Assembly (NCBI GenBank): GCA_951230915.1 | Contig: OX579639.1 | Coordinates: 1,736,001-1,800,000 of the forward strand | DNA from: Antitrichia curtipendula | Taxonomy: Eukaryota; Streptophyta; Bryopsida; Hypnales; Leucodontaceae | DNA: 64,000 nt | Reading direction: 5' to 3' | Shown here: piece by piece, positions 33,851-46,599 of the stretch | How positions within the stretch are numbered: the first letter of the stretch is position 1 | How the letters are laid out: every line of letters begins with the position of its first letter | Position numbers and translations under genes: made by a program | The notes under the pieces: model-generated | Seen by the model: only the letters and a program-made list of their open reading frames with translations | Databases searched by the model: none | What the model was told of the DNA's origin: nothing

Positions 33851-36370
33851 TCACCAATAATCACCACAAGAACACACGCCATCTTGGAAGTGGTGAAAGC
33901 GATTCGCATCCCTCACAACAATATCTCGTTCAGTGACCTTGGAGATGAACTTGGTTGCTGTATGGCAGTCTAAACACACTCGAAGGTTCTTGAACACCCG
34001 AATTGGTTGTCCAGGGGGTGTCCGCATGAGTCCGTAAGCAATAGCCAACTTCTCGCTATGGGAGCAAAGAGCAAGTTCTTTCTCCTCCTCCTCAATGTTC
34101 CGCAACACTAGCCGGGTATCAGGAATGTAGCCTTCGGCCTTAATTGTCTCACTCAATCTCCTCAACTCGGCATAGATCTCCTTCGCTTCTGAGTGAGAAG
34201 TATCCCCTACAACGAAGTCATGGACCTTGTTATCAACTTCAATCCAGCTACGCCCCGGCTCCTTGCGGATGCCTCTCTCCTGCATCATAGTGCGCACCCA
34301 CAACACCTCCTCCCACTTGCCAGCTGCAGCATAGATATTCGACAGAAGCACATAGGTAGAAGCATCCATCGGATCCAACTTGAGACGCTCACTAGCGGCA
34401 AGTTCGCCCAACTCCACATTACCATACGTTCGACAAGCACCAAGCAAGGCTCCCCAAGTTGCACCATTGGGTTCCACCGGCATGTTGTCAATCAAGAGCT
34501 TCGCTTCCTTCAAGTGGCCTGCTCGCGCAAGAACATCCACCATGCAGTTACAAAGCACCACACTAGGTTGGATGCCATAATCCTGTGTCATAGCCAGAAA
34601 AAGTCTACGGCTCTCATCCACAAGGCCTGAATGACTACAAGCTGACAACGCTGCAACGAATGAGATCTCATTGGGCTTCACACCGTCTGCAATCATAGTT
34701 TTAAAGACTTCCAGAGCTTCATGACCACATCCATGCTCTGCAAGTCCTCCAATCATCACGGTCCAAGTAATCACGTCCCGTTCCTCCATCTTGTCAAAAG
34801 CCAGTCGTGCATCATCGATACTGCCACACTTTGCATACATGTGCACCAGCGCGTTGCCCAGACGCACATCCGACTCAAATCCGGCTTCACGGGCATGGCT
34901 ATGAACCTCCCTGACCCACTCCAAAGACCCCGCGCTTGCACAAGCATTCAGGATACTCGTATATGTCAAGGCGTCTGGTTTGAGACCTTCCCTCTTCATT
35001 TGGAGAAGAAGTCGATATGCTTCAGACCCACAGCCGTGTTGAGCAAGTCCTCCAATCATCACGGTCCAAGTAATCACGTCCCGTTCCTCCATCTTGTCAA
35101 AAGCCAGTCGTGCATCATCGATACTGCCACACTTTGCATACATGTGCACCAGCGCGTTGCCCAGACGCACATCGGACTCAAATCCGGCTTCACGGGCATG
35201 GCTATGAACCTCCCTGACCCACTCCAAAGACCCCGCGCTTGCACATGCATTCAGGATGCTCATATAAGTGATTGCGTTTGGTTTGAAACCTTCCCGTTTC
35301 ATTTGGAGAAGAAGTCGATATGCTTCAGACCCACAGCCATGTTGAGCAAGTCCTCCAATCATCACGTTCCAAGTAATCACGTCCCGTTCCTCCATCTTGT
35401 CGAAAGCCACTCGCGCATCATCGATACTGCCACACTTTGCATACATGTGCACCAGCGCCGTACCCACACGCACATCTGACTCAAATCCGGCTTCACGGGC
35501 ATGGCTATGAACCTCCCTGACCCACTCCAAAGCCCCCGCGCTTGCACATTCATTCAGGATGCTCATGTAAGTGATTGCGTTTGGTTTGAAGCCTTCCCGT
35601 TTCATTTGGAGAAGAAGTCGATATGCTTCCTCACCATCACCACTGTCGGCATATGCTCCAATCATCACGGTCCAAGTAATCACATTGCGACTCGACAACT
35701 TATCAAAAGTGTTCCTTGCCTCCTCTATGTTCCCACACTTTGCATACATTTTTAGGAGCGCAGTCCCCACACGAACATGTGATTCCAACCCACCCTCTCT
35801 GATATATAAATGAACTTCCTCGACCCACTTCAAGGCTGATGGGCTCGTACAGGCTTTCAGGATGCTCAAGTAAGTAACTGCATTAGGTTGCATACCTTCC
35901 TTTCGCATGCGATGGAAAACTTCCATGGCGTCTTTCACACAACTGTGCTGAGCATAACCTCCAATCATGACGTTCCAACTAACAACATCCTTCTTCGCAA
36001 GTTCGTCCAACACTCGGCATGCGTCCTCCAGTCTTCCACATCTGATGTATCCACTCAATAGGTTGTTTGCCACATGTATGTTCTGCTGCATGCCACTCTC
36101 AATGGTGCACTCATGAACCTGCTTTACTGCCGGAAGGTCTTCCTGCTTCAAGCACCGCTTCAGAATTTCAACATAGGAGTACGAGTCTATTGCAATGCCG
36201 TGTTGGAGTCGGTTCTTCAAAAGATCAATTGCTTCACTGGCGGCCGTTGGGCTTTGCAGGCGCGTACTCCCACCACTAACTTGAAGTGATTGCTTTGACA
36301 CGTTTGCATTAACGGGCAAAGTGTTTCTCCTCCCAAAATTGCCCTTGGGTAACCTGACCCAGCCATACAC
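33851..36370 (-). CDS. PLS-class DYW-type pentatricopeptide repeat protein (839 aa)
   Basis: This is an intronless, intact frame. The first about 45 residues (MYGWVRLPKGNFGRRN...) are basic and Ser-rich, like an organelle-targeting peptide. About 18 PPR motifs follow in P-L-S order (35+35+31 residues). E1 and E2 motifs come next, then the PG box (EPGRSWIEV, about 704) and a DYW deaminase domain with HSE (771-773), CLDCH (799-803) and the terminal GDYW. These are the zinc-binding and catalytic hallmarks of plant C-to-U RNA editing factors in chloroplasts or mitochondria. Motif residues 5/last, reading S1 to S6 without the L motifs, are ND, NN, TN, TN, TD, NN, ND, TD, ND, TN. Three consecutive modules are near-identical at the DNA level. 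The style resembles moss PPR proteins. The target is unknown. Confidence 0.95.
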   Translation of the reverse strand: MYGWVRLPKGNFGRRNTLPVNANVSKQSLQVSGGSTRLQSPTAASEAIDLLKNRLQHGIAIDSYSYVEILKRCLKQEDLPAVKQVHECTIESGMQQNIHVANNLLSGYIRCGRLEDACRVLDELAKKDVVSWNVMIGGYAQHSCVKDAMEVFHRMRKEGMQPNAVTYLSILKACTSPSALKWVEEVHLYIREGGLESHVRVGTALLKMYAKCGNIEEARNTFDKLSSRNVITWTVMIGAYADSGDGEEAYRLLLQMKREGFKPNAITYMSILNECASAGALEWVREVHSHAREAGFESDVRVGTALVHMYAKCGSIDDARVAFDKMEERDVITWNVMIGGLAQHGCGSEAYRLLLQMKREGFKPNAITYMSILNACASAGSLEWVREVHSHAREAGFESDVRLGNALVHMYAKCGSIDDARLAFDKMEERDVITWTVMIGGLAQHGCGSEAYRLLLQMKREGLKPDALTYTSILNACASAGSLEWVREVHSHAREAGFESDVRLGNALVHMYAKCGSIDDARLAFDKMEERDVITWTVMIGGLAEHGCGHEALEVFKTMIADGVKPNEISFVAALSACSHSGLVDESRRLFLAMTQDYGIQPSVVLCNCMVDVLARAGHLKEAKLLIDNMPVEPNGATWGALLGACRTYGNVELGELAASERLKLDPMDASTYVLLSNIYAAAGKWEEVLWVRTMMQERGIRKEPGRSWIEVDNKVHDFVVGDTSHSEAKEIYAELRRLSETIKAEGYIPDTRLVLRNIEEEEKELALCSHSEKLAIAYGLMRTPPGQPIRVFKNLRVCLDCHTATKFISKVTERDIVVRDANRFHHFQDGVCSCGDYW
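34741..35952 (-). repeat. 303-bp tandem modules within the PPR gene
   Basis: The text caagtcctccaatcatcacg starts at 34741, 35044 and 35347, exactly 303 bp (101 codons, one P-L-S triplet) apart. A more diverged fourth register lies at 35650. Adjacent modules differ at only a few positions per 100 bp, which implies recent triplet duplication or ongoing conversion. Confidence 0.92.
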
Positions 36371-39300
36371 ACTTCATAAGAAAACCCTGCATACTTCGTA
36401 GTGTGAAAAACCTTGCTCCATCAATTTGAAAATACTTGGATGCATGTATGCAATCTTTATGCTGCTTAAAAGCACAATACTTCAGGCTACACCTAACAAA
36501 ACATATGACAAATTACAAATTTTATCCACCTTCAATGTGTGAGAACCATCTATAGCCAATCAATTGCACCAATTTCTTGTCACAAAGGGAGACAACTCAT
36601 GCTCATGCCAATACCTATTCGGTTGAACAATCTCTAGTGAATCACCGGTATGATAACCACCACGAGAAGGTAATTTGCTTAAAGTCAACAATTTGAGCAT
36701 TGCCCTCACCCATGGTGGGGTTGGCCAACCATCCACCCAAAGCGCTTTCATTGTCACCTTGTGTTTAAAGTCTGGTGATTTGGAATTCATCTATACACAC
36801 CAACAACCCACAATCCAATATGAAAAAAAAATCAAGAAACACATGTTCTTAAGCACTGGAGTGATCTAATTAGCCTTCAATTCAATTCAAAACCCAATCA
36901 AAATGTAATACGCTTCTTGTTTACCAAAGTGCACAAGACCTTGGACAAGCAATAAATTACCTTCTCAATGTCTTTTCACAAATTCGTAACATCAAATAAT
37001 TATTACAAGCCTTAGCAATATTCCTAGAGATACCTTGCATAATCTGTTGTCGTACCACTGCAAAGGATCCGCAAAATACTCCTCCCAATCTTGTTCAATT
37101 GTCTGTACTTCGCCTGATTCAACTGTTAAATACTTCAAACATGTCATTCATGTTCTTTCTGAGCGACAAAAAGCAACCGCTTCTGTACATGAGAGCGACC
37201 ACATTAAACATACCTGAAGCATCGGGTTTTCTCCAAACTGATGACGATGAACGCCTAATTGATCCGTTGTTCCTTCCTCCATGGGAGGCTGAGACAAATA
37301 AAAAACATGGGTGTATAAGCCTTGGAGACTTCAAGAGTGTGATCGCACAGGCGTCCTGGGCACACAAATCCCCAACAGTCTGTCAAGAAACACATTCAAC
37401 TGGTAGCAGTTTCAGCATAAGGTAGTCATCGGTACTAATGTTTAATGCTTAACGTCCAACCAACCCAGTTCACGTCCTGTCAGTTTGGGAGAAGCGTAAC
37501 ACCGTACTGATCAAATACACTGCTGTCGAGGAACCTAAATGTATGGGAAATATAAGTTGCTAACATGACCACGGTACTTCAGTTCAGACAAGTCACAAGT
37601 CATCCAAGTGTATGGCCGGAAATCAACGCTCACTCACCCGTGCACCAGCTCCAAGCACCAAATAGCTTCTCGTTTGTTGCCTATGATGCAATAAAAGGTG
37701 CATTAACGCAGACATCTCGTGGCTCGGTGTCTACAAACTTCTAACAGGTTCCGCTTCAACAACAGAGTAACACCACAGATAGAAATCTAACTTCTTAATC
37801 AGAAAAAGTATATGAAGGAATCTCCCCAAGTCTTCGGCCCCCTCTCAAGTGTATGTCCCCAGACAGTTGAAAAGAGCTCCTCCTCCATATACACGCAATG
37901 TCTGCAACCTTGAGTAAGAGTTGAAAAAGTAGCATATAAGTATCAATATGCTCCCTTCAACTGCGTTCGTTCCCTTCTTCAAATTGCTAAACATCCAGAC
38001 AGGAAGAGAAATTCTAGTTTAGATCACCAACCCCAACCTCAACATCAGCGACGTCCAGTGAACACAACACAAGCTTCAAAACTAGACTTCTGCAGAGACA
38101 CAAAGTATCGTGTATGACTGGCAATATCTTCAAGTCTGTTCAATTGCTTGTCTGATTTTATACCTCCTCCTCGACCTTCAGGACCAATAATTCCAAGGTC
38201 TGCCGCTTCCAAATTATTGACTAGAAGTTCAATTCAGTCCACACACAGAAAAGTTCCAAGTACGAATCCCTCTCTTGAGATCTTCCGCCCCCCGTTAACT
38301 GTAAACTGCTTTCTAGAACCCCCTCCAAAATGGCTCAACCCTCAGGATTCTGAGGGAAAAAAACTCTCAGACACTAGTTCCCTGCATCAACCACCACCAA
38401 CATATGGAGCCTTAATACTAGGCTCCAGTCAAACAAATTATCGTATAGCATACGGCTCCCCTTCATCTGTGTCTGTTCGAGTCTCCACACTGCTCAACCT
38501 TGAACTCTCAGGCCACCAAGCACGGAGGAAGAAACAACTGCAGCAGCTTGAAATCGACATGAACAACTTCAAGCGACTTCAGCCTCAGAGAACTGGACTG
38601 GAACGTAGACAGGGGAAAGTTCAACTCTGAAAGTATCAATCTCTAAGATTCTCCATCCCTTACAAGAACCCTGCAACAGATACTGGCACTTGCACAGACA
38701 CAAAATTCTACTGAAAATTGCAACTCGTGAAGAGCAAGGAACCTAAGCCACATCATCTCCACATGGACAACCCCAATATCTGAGCTTCCAAAAAAATGAC
38801 TTCAATCTAGACGCAAAGCATCGCCCATTTTAAATATGCTCCTCCCGTTGCAACTGCCTCTGCTCTACCCACCGAATTGCCAAACCCTAACTATGGAGAC
38901 TAAATCACCCTAAACAGCTTCACATGAACAACGCCCGATATATGCAACAAGTTCCGTAATCTAACTTCACTCTAACCTCAGTCTCTGCGAGTTCTTGAGC
39001 TGCCTTTCAGCTGTTTCTGCTCTCAGCTCCAAATTGATAAACCCTAACTACAGAAAGAATAGCTCCCTCAAAGCAGCTCCGTAGAATTCATAGCCCCAAT
39101 GCAACTTTGACTTCAATCTACACTCGAAGTATCATGCAAGAATCGCTCTCCTCGAGTTATTCAGCCACCTTCCAATTCTGTCCGCGCTTCCCTCCGAATT
39201 GCTAAACCCTGATCGAGTAAAACTCCAAGCAGGAAGAGAACCCACGAGCTCTCAACATATGCAAAGGGCTTCAAAATTGAACTATGATGCAGAGAAAGGA

Positions 39301-41606
39301 TCATCTGCAGCAGGGAGAAATTATGCTCTGAAAGTTTGGTTCACCTGGCAGTGGGATACTCAACGAGCGGACAGGTAAATCTGGTGCAGCGAGAGGGTAT
39401 GGCGAGACACCAAAGGCGTCAACCTCACCAAAAAAACCTAAGATCCTAAGACCCGATTTCTACAGTCGAGGTTGAGCAGTGCAAGTCGCACTTTGCAGCG
39501 GTGTTTTAGGATTCTGATCATCTTGTTCAGGAGCCTCGGGCAAGATAGCTGTTGTTGATGAAGGCAGATAGTTCGACTTTTAGAATCCAAGGATCCCTTG
39601 AGGCCTTGAGTGACACCAGAACTGGAAGTTCTAAAATCCGCGGGCTCAGCAATCCTCTTCGCTCCTCGAAATGGTGTCTGGCCCGCAACAAAACCATGGA
39701 CCCCTGTTTACCCGAAAACCTGACATCCTTGGATATCCTTAGCCGCATCCTAAGTAAAGAGTAAAGCCGATCACTTCAAGGCCTAGATCTAAATCGAACG
39801 AGAATTCGCGACAACGAGAGATTAGGGTTTGGGCCTTCTTCCGTTTGCACCACCAGTGAGCTTGTCTGTTTCCTTCTTGGTCTCCTTGTTAGTTTTCTTC
39901 GTGGTGAGAGCGGCCGTGGTCAGTTTGCGAGTTCTTCCGTTGGGATCGGAAGCCCTGCAATTCTGACGGAGGCTCTGCCCAATGGCGTCGACGCTGAGAA
40001 GTGAGTTACAATCAAGCCCGTGGATCCTGCAATTGCTAGAGTCCGTCCTGTTCTGCTGAACAAGATATACAATGTCAGTTATGCCGCACACTGAAGTCGG
40101 TCTCTGAACTTGTTTTGAAAGGCTGCAGAACTCTCAATTCCAGTCGACAAGGTACAGTCTACTGAAAAGAATCACTCCTTGATCGGCACGAAGAAATCTA
40201 AGCAGACCACGAAGAAAACAGAACAATCTGCCATCAAATAAAACGAAAACGACGGATCCTGGCTGCTGAACGGGGTATGAAATTCATCTAAAGGTTCACA
40301 AATTCTTGCAATGGAACAGGCAGTAAACCATTCTAACTCACCCAAAAGGACGCATTGGAGGAGCTTGACGCGCCGTCTTCTCTCACGACACTGAGAATTC
40401 CATTTCACGTACGAATGGTGGGAGGGAAGTATCAGCGCACTACTCTCAAAACAAATCCAGAGTAAACTTGCCAATCACTGCACAGACAAAATTCAAATCC
40501 TTCTCTACATCAATACAGAGACTTGTATGTTTTGAGATTATTAAATGTCATGTTAAGATTCAACTTTGAAAAACAAGATGATAAAAGACTTCTTCCTACA
40601 AATTTTATTGCAATTTAAAGGCAATGAAGTTGAAATCTAGTTAAAAATTTCTTGCAACCCTTCACCGCACAGTGTGCGGTCATTGGGCAATGATACAAAA
40701 TTTTGTTTCCATCACAATTGAATTGATAGTTGATTTGTGCAGAATATTGTTGGGTATATGACAATGGTTGTTGTCCATTTTTTGGATGCATGTGGTAAAT
40801 GGAAATTTTATTTTTAGTTCAATAATTTGAATATGAATAATTAATACCTTTGACCATAAGGCAGATTCTCTAGGGCTTCAAGGAATTCCTCTCACTTGTG
40901 TATTCTTGAATTCTTCATATCTATCCTCCATGCTAACATGTTCTAAAATAATGCGCATTTTCAAAGTAATGTATTTTGCCCATGCATGTTACAAAGCTCT
41001 ACATCATGTACAACCAACACAAAGTTAATTTGTGAAAGGACATTTGAGGTGCTAGGAGGATTTGTCCAAACTTGGATTTTAGAATCTTTTTTAAATAGGT
41101 ATCATGTAGCTTGTTCAAATGCCACCAATCAATGATGAGATTTTTTCCTCCTCAAGGCCTTGGACAACCTCATAGCCTCTATTCAAAGAATTTATCAAAC
41201 TTGCCTAAACAAAAGTAACAAGTTCAAATTGTACTTCAAAACCAAAGACTTAAATTGTTAAATGCATCTTGTGAAGAGGGAGAGATGATAACAAGGAAGT
41301 TCACATATAGTTGAGTACTAAAAGAGTTTTATTGAATATCCAGCCCTTGAAGCCCGGTTTGGTGCGTGAGAGTTAATTTACAATTCTTGACCAATTTTTC
41401 TGCTCTAGCTTGTCATCCTTGAAAAGCTACCAAAATTGCTAAAAAAGGCAGAGTAATTCTAAGTTGTAACTGACAATCTGATCAATCAATACCAAGAGAC
41501 ACTGTCTAGAGGCAACGAACCTCTCCATATGAAATTACAAACTAGGAAGATTTGATAATCACAAAGGTTTACAACAGTCTTAGCATGAAGAATTTCATTC
41601 CATTAA
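36371..41606. other. Upstream region of the PPR gene with diverged repeats
   Basis: There is no convincing coding frame. From about 37950 to 39350 a loosely conserved block recurs (ttgctaaaccctaactac..., gaagagaa, gacttcaatctagacgcaaagtatc) at intervals of roughly 150-400 bp. The stretch 39480-40500 has higher GC content and resembles a 5' UTR/promoter region read toward the PPR gene (minus). A plus-strand frame at 38148-38630 (160 codons, Pro/Ser/Arg-rich, MSDFIPPPRPSG) has no recognised domain. AT-rich, featureless sequence follows to 41606. Confidence 0.45.
38148..38630 (+). CDS. Unrecognised 160-codon open frame (doubtful)
   Basis: The frame starts MSDFIPPPRPSGPII and ends RRQGKVQL. It is rich in Pro, Ser and Arg, with no signal peptide, membrane segment or known domain visible. 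It overlaps the diverged repeat block upstream of the PPR gene, on the opposite strand. The frame could be a small lineage-specific gene, part of a non-coding transcript, or chance in a less AT-rich stretch; I favour chance. Confidence 0.2.
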   Translation: MSDFIPPPRPSGPIIPRSAASKLLTRSSIQSTHRKVPSTNPSLEIFRPPLTVNCFLEPPPKWLNPQDSEGKKLSDTSSLHQPPPTYGALILGSSQTNYRIAYGSPSSVSVRVSTLLNLELSGHQARRKKQLQQLEIDMNNFKRLQPQRTGLERRQGKVQL

Positions 41607-42540
41607 CCCCTAAACGTCCAAACTGCCTTTTTGGCAACATAGCGATTTTGGGCAGCTCATTGCGTATGGAGTTTTTATTGTTTTTTGCTGAAATTTTCAC
41701 ACAATATGGGGACAAGGTTTATCTTTAAGGTCCAACAATTTTCATAACTTTTGACTTCATTGTTCAAAAGTTATTGCATGATCTGTAATTTTCAATGCTC
41801 GACGAGCAGCCCAAAAAAAAATCTAAAAAATCTAAAAAAAAACTTTTTTCAAAAATAAAAATTTGAAATTGGCTCTTTAGATTTATATATATTTGGAAAG
41901 CTTTGAATCATTCCATTTTGATTTATGAATTGAAAGTTATGAGGTGCTCTAGTTTGTGGGTAGTTATGGATTCCCTACTCAAAAATAAACTTTGGAGTCC
42001 TTAATTTAACTCAATTTTTAATATTTTTTGAAAAAAAAAGAAGCATATAATGTAAATTATTTATTACTATATTATCACCGTTGGGATTAGAATTTTTCAA
42101 TTTTATAATTAAATTCTTAACAATTTACTGTTTTGAATCATTCTCTACTTCTTTCTACTTGCTATACTTTTTCTATATGTTGTACAATTTCAAATGATCT
42201 AAAATTTTTTAAGCATGTAGCCAACTTGCCTTGAAGAATGAGTCCAAAGAAGCACAATCAATTTGGAGATTTTTTCATACAAATGTGACCTTGTGAAGTG
42301 CAGCTGCCCGTATTTTTATAGGGCTAAAAAAATGAGTTTTGTCACTTCAAACATTAAAATCTTGCAATCTACACGGTGAAAAATTCTGAAATTTTTTCCA
42401 CATATTTCCAAACTAGTTTACTACAAGATCCTACGGTTACTTGGTCCAAAAATGTTTCTTTATCTCAAATTTCGTGCTTATATCAGAAATGGCAGTTTTG
42501 GACTGTTTTTAGTGAAAACATAGTCTCCGACATTTAGGGG
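41607..42540. mobile_element. piggyBac-like non-autonomous element (934 bp)
   Basis: The ends CCCCTAAACGTC (41607) and GACATTTAGGGG (to 42540) are inverted repeats matching 11 of 12 bases, flanked by TTAA on both sides (41603-41606, 42541-42544). Precise TTAA duplication with a C-rich start is the piggyBac signature. A second inverted pair, gtccaaactgcc / ggcagttttggac, lies just inside the ends. The interior is AT-rich without a transposase frame. Confidence 0.6.
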
Positions 42541-44420
42541 TTAATACGTCTAACACAACACATAAAGTGATCAAGAAAGATAAAAAATTAATTTTCAGTT
42601 GTTCAAAGGATGTTGGATTCACAAGACATATATGCCTCCTTATATAAGAAGTAGACTCTACAACAGCTAGTAGCAAGTGCAATACATCATCAATTGTTTT
42701 GCAATGGTTTGATAGGGGTTTGATACTTTTGTTCAAATTAAAGCTTGTAGTTTATTGTGAATATTGCAAAAGTACTACAAATTTGTTGCGAAAGTCTTAA
42801 GTACAGAACCAATGCATATATGTATATATATATATATACACATATATGTGCATAAATTGTTGCCAAAAATATTGCAATCTCAAGTAGTTGCAAATTTGTT
42901 AATAGGTTTATGACAACCATTGAAGAAACACTACAAAAAATATTGCAATATCCTCCTCCTGTACTACAAGTGAGACATGACTTAAACTAAATTGGCAAGT
43001 ATACTTATTGAAAGATTCTATTTTGGACTTCTTTGTAATTGACACAAAGATTTAATTCAATAAGTCCATAGTGTTGTTCTTTACACCTACATCTACATCA
43101 AAGATATTTCATGGTGGTATTTTCACGTTATGTTGCTCAATTCATAGAATGCAATCAATTCATTTATGATTTTCTTGTATCCAATAGCAAAAGTACAAAA
43201 TACAAAAATATGGCAGTATCTCGGCAATCACAATACTCTATTGGCAAAAATGCATTGATTAAACCAAGCTAAACGCTAGAGCCTATGACCAAAATTTCAT
43301 ACTCATTAAATTGATCAATTACAATCACACGACCTAGGGTTGCTAGCATGTGGATCTAGGAGCCTAAGCCTAAGAGCTTGAGCCTACAAGCTTACAAGTC
43401 TATAAGCTTGGATATTTTTGCAATAGGATCCATGACCATGGACCTAAGACCATGGATATGGGACTTACAATTCGTGATAAAGACTTTGAAAATACATTAT
43501 TTACTTGAGACAATTTATTTTTTTAAGAATTAAACCCATATTTAATTAATTATGGACAAAAACACCAAATATGGACAAATTCATACTGCATAATCACCTT
43601 AAAAAAGAAAAGAATGTGATTAAAATGATGGAAAAGTATGGGCGGCCCACCTACATATTGTTGAGATTGTCTAACAAAATGGATTCATCATAAAGGACAA
43701 TTTGCTTCGAAGAGAAATAGACATGGTAAAATAATTTAGTGGCAAACGTGAACTTGTAATCCAAGAAGAGTTGCCTATAACCGTGGAACCAAAACCAAGG
43801 CGGATCCCCAATACAAATCCTATCACCTCCAAATCCAAAACAGAAAACACCCCGAGCCCCTCAACATGTATAGGCTGGCAGTCGATAAGAGAGTCTAGAG
43901 CTACATGTGCAGTCAAATGCAAACAATACTGTGAAAATCAGAGCCGAAAAAGTCACCGTTCCGTGAGCGCCATATAAAGAAGCAGTTGGAAAAAAGTCCA
44001 CGGAGGAGTTTATATATCTTGAAAACCAAATTATACACATCCGATGCAATTTCAATAAGAGAAGAGCAGAAGATTCACGACAACGACTAGAAATATCGTA
44101 TCCACTAGTGTGCTAATCATATAGGCTAATTGTGTCGGCAGGCAACCGAGGGAATGGAAAAGGGAAAATGTCTGGGATACTGAGGATCAAGACATGAATC
44201 TACTTTATTCCTAACCGGAACCGAGATTAAGTGATGAGTACATACGGACAGATCCCACCGTGGTAATAGAACGGAGCATCCAAAACTCAGCAATGTCCGG
44301 CGTATCAGCTGGCAGCCGACACCAGGATCTGAGTGCTGGACCCAAGTACCGGAAGCCGGAAGTGAATGCAATGAACAGCATGTGTTCTATCGGCTGGCAG
44401 CCAATAAATCCGGTAACTTG
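42541..44420. other. Intergenic region with a TA microsatellite
   Basis: No supported gene is present. A (TA)n run lies near 42815-42850. Around 43860-44410 the phrase ggctggcag(c/t)c(g/a)ata recurs three or four times in a GC-richer stretch, probably a degraded repeat. Confidence 0.55.
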
Positions 44421-46006
44421 CACTATAAGAAACCCGCATTTTTTTAAACATCACAAAAAACGCGGCCGCGCTTTTTCTTTGACGCGCACATAGTCAGCGT
44501 TGATGTCACCTAAAATTTGTTATAACTGACGAGCAAAAAACGTCCTGAAATTTGAAAAAACACGACCAATTTCGGCTTGTTTTTTGTGACGTCTTACAAA
44601 ACGGGGTCTTGGAGAGTCACCAAAAGAAGGCACGTGGACGATAGGTCAGCTCTACATGAGCGGCTCAAGGGCGGGTAGGGCCACGTGGTTCACTTTTTCA
44701 TCCAAGGCGTTGGTGACGTGTGCCATGACGTGGACCCATGAAGAAAGTGACGTGGATTGACGTGGACTCTGACGTGGATTTTGACGTGGACTTTGGCGGT
44801 GCTGACGTGGACTCCGCTTGTCTAGGGTTCCGGACGTTTGAGGGAGTTGCTTTAGCAGACGTCTTCACTGACGTCTGTTGTTTTGTGTGACATCAGAGTG
44901 GACGGAACCGTGTCACAGAGAATGTCGTCAATACTTAAGTGCGTGCTTAGGGGAGCATGTTGACAGACAAGGGGCCTTCCCTTTGACGTTCTCGACAACG
45001 TGAAATGTGTGTACTTTAGGAATTCATTGTCGCTGTGGACGTTATACCAGATTGCCATTATAAGGCCAGTTTTTGCGTTCGGTGTTCCGATACGCGTTCT
45101 AGAAGACATGGGTTCAACGGAGAGGTCACAACGTGTTGGCAGCCACAGCCAGTACAACAACAAATTGAACACGGTCGCCCAAATTCGACGTGTGCGACAA
45201 CGTCATGGAAGGATTTTAGGAGCCTCATTAGCGCTACGTGAGACGTCAAGGACAACAACGACGCTGTTTTAATGGGCGTTAGGCTGGACACGTTTGACAA
45301 TACCGCGGCACATTTGATGTCATGGCTTCAAACACGGCCATGGATGTCTTCAATTACACAAGTCAGTGAGTAAGCACATCAATACTAACATCCCCACAAG
45401 CTACGTGCAGCCATCCCCACAATTCAGAAGGATTGCTTAGGACAATTAGAAATGGGCATTCACAAAAACGAGTGTACAAGATACATGGGTCATTAAAAAA
45501 TGAGGTAACTATATACTTTGTGACATGTTCAAACAAATTGGTGGCATTTGTACAGCGAGGGGTCCACAATTTCAAGTCAGTAGCCTAATCCGTTGCATAT
45601 GCAGTATGCCTTATTTCATCCTACAATGTTGGCAAAATTGTGAGCCACAAGATTATTCATGGCAAAAAGGGAGACAACAGTAGGTGCTACCCACGACGTC
45701 ATTGATGGTGACGCCTGTCCCCCGTAACATCGGCAGCAGCATCACTAAGAGTTTCACTTCTTTCGGCTTCCTTCTGTTTTTTTCGTGCTCCCTACTTGTC
45801 ACATTATGGCAAACATTGACAGACTAGCAAACATTGAAGGACTAGCACAGACATGTGCAGTAGAAGGATACCCCACACTACAAATTGCAAATAATATTAT
45901 CCATAACCTCCTATTGGCTGGCTCCACTAACAAACACAAAAAAAGTACATATGAACGTGGTATTCTTCACCTTTGCGGCGCCTTGGGGTGGTTTCGGAAG
46001 ACCAAC
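44421..46006. mobile_element. Probable CACTA element end with TGACGTGG-rich subterminal tract
   Basis: CACTATAAGAAACCCGC at 44421 matches a plant CACTA terminus. It is followed by subterminal motifs: gacgtcttac and many tgacgtgga units between 44640 and 44820. No matching right end was found before the next CACTA terminus at 46007, so its limits are unknown. No transposase frame is present. Confidence 0.45.
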
Positions 46007-46599
46007 CACTACAAGAAAACGGGTATTTTATGACTACAAAAATATGACTGAGGATGACTGACGACTATTTGCAGTCATATTCTTGAAGGCCAACACCTTG
46101 AGGAAAAATATAACTGCAAAATACGATTTTCAATCATTTTTGGGCCTTTTACTTCACAAGTATACAATATACGACCATTAGGAACACCAAAGTACTTCAC
46201 AGGGAATGTAGGGAACATTTTTGGGGAACGCTAAGTCATGTTGTCAGTCATATTTCCATGGTAGTGACATTTTTTTGTTTTGGGCAACCCAAGAAAAATA
46301 CGGGGAATTAAAAAAAAAATTGGACAAGCCATTGTTTAAAATTTTGAAATCCTACTCACCTATTTTTTAGGATTTTGAAACCTAATCACCACTTTTTTAG
46401 GGTTTTGAAACCCTTGCTGCCACTTCTTTTGGCCCTTCTTCTTTGCCTTTTATTGTCTCTTAGCTCATACTTGTTATTGCTTATTATTTTTTGCTTCTTA
46501 GTTGTTGTCTTTTGTCGCATCTTAACTCTTCTTTCTTGTTGCTTCTTAGTTCTAATCATGCTTCTTGATTCTTGTTGTTGCATCTAAATTCTTTCTTTC

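Noticed and set aside
34721..35755. Long plus-strand open frames antisense to the PPR gene (252 and 84 codons) with internal repeats
   Set aside because: They are shadows of the 303-bp PPR modules; the minus frame has all PPR, E and DYW motifs.
39527..39748. Minus-strand 73-codon frame in the PPR upstream region
   Set aside because: Short, with no domain and atypical composition; more likely part of a leader or chance.
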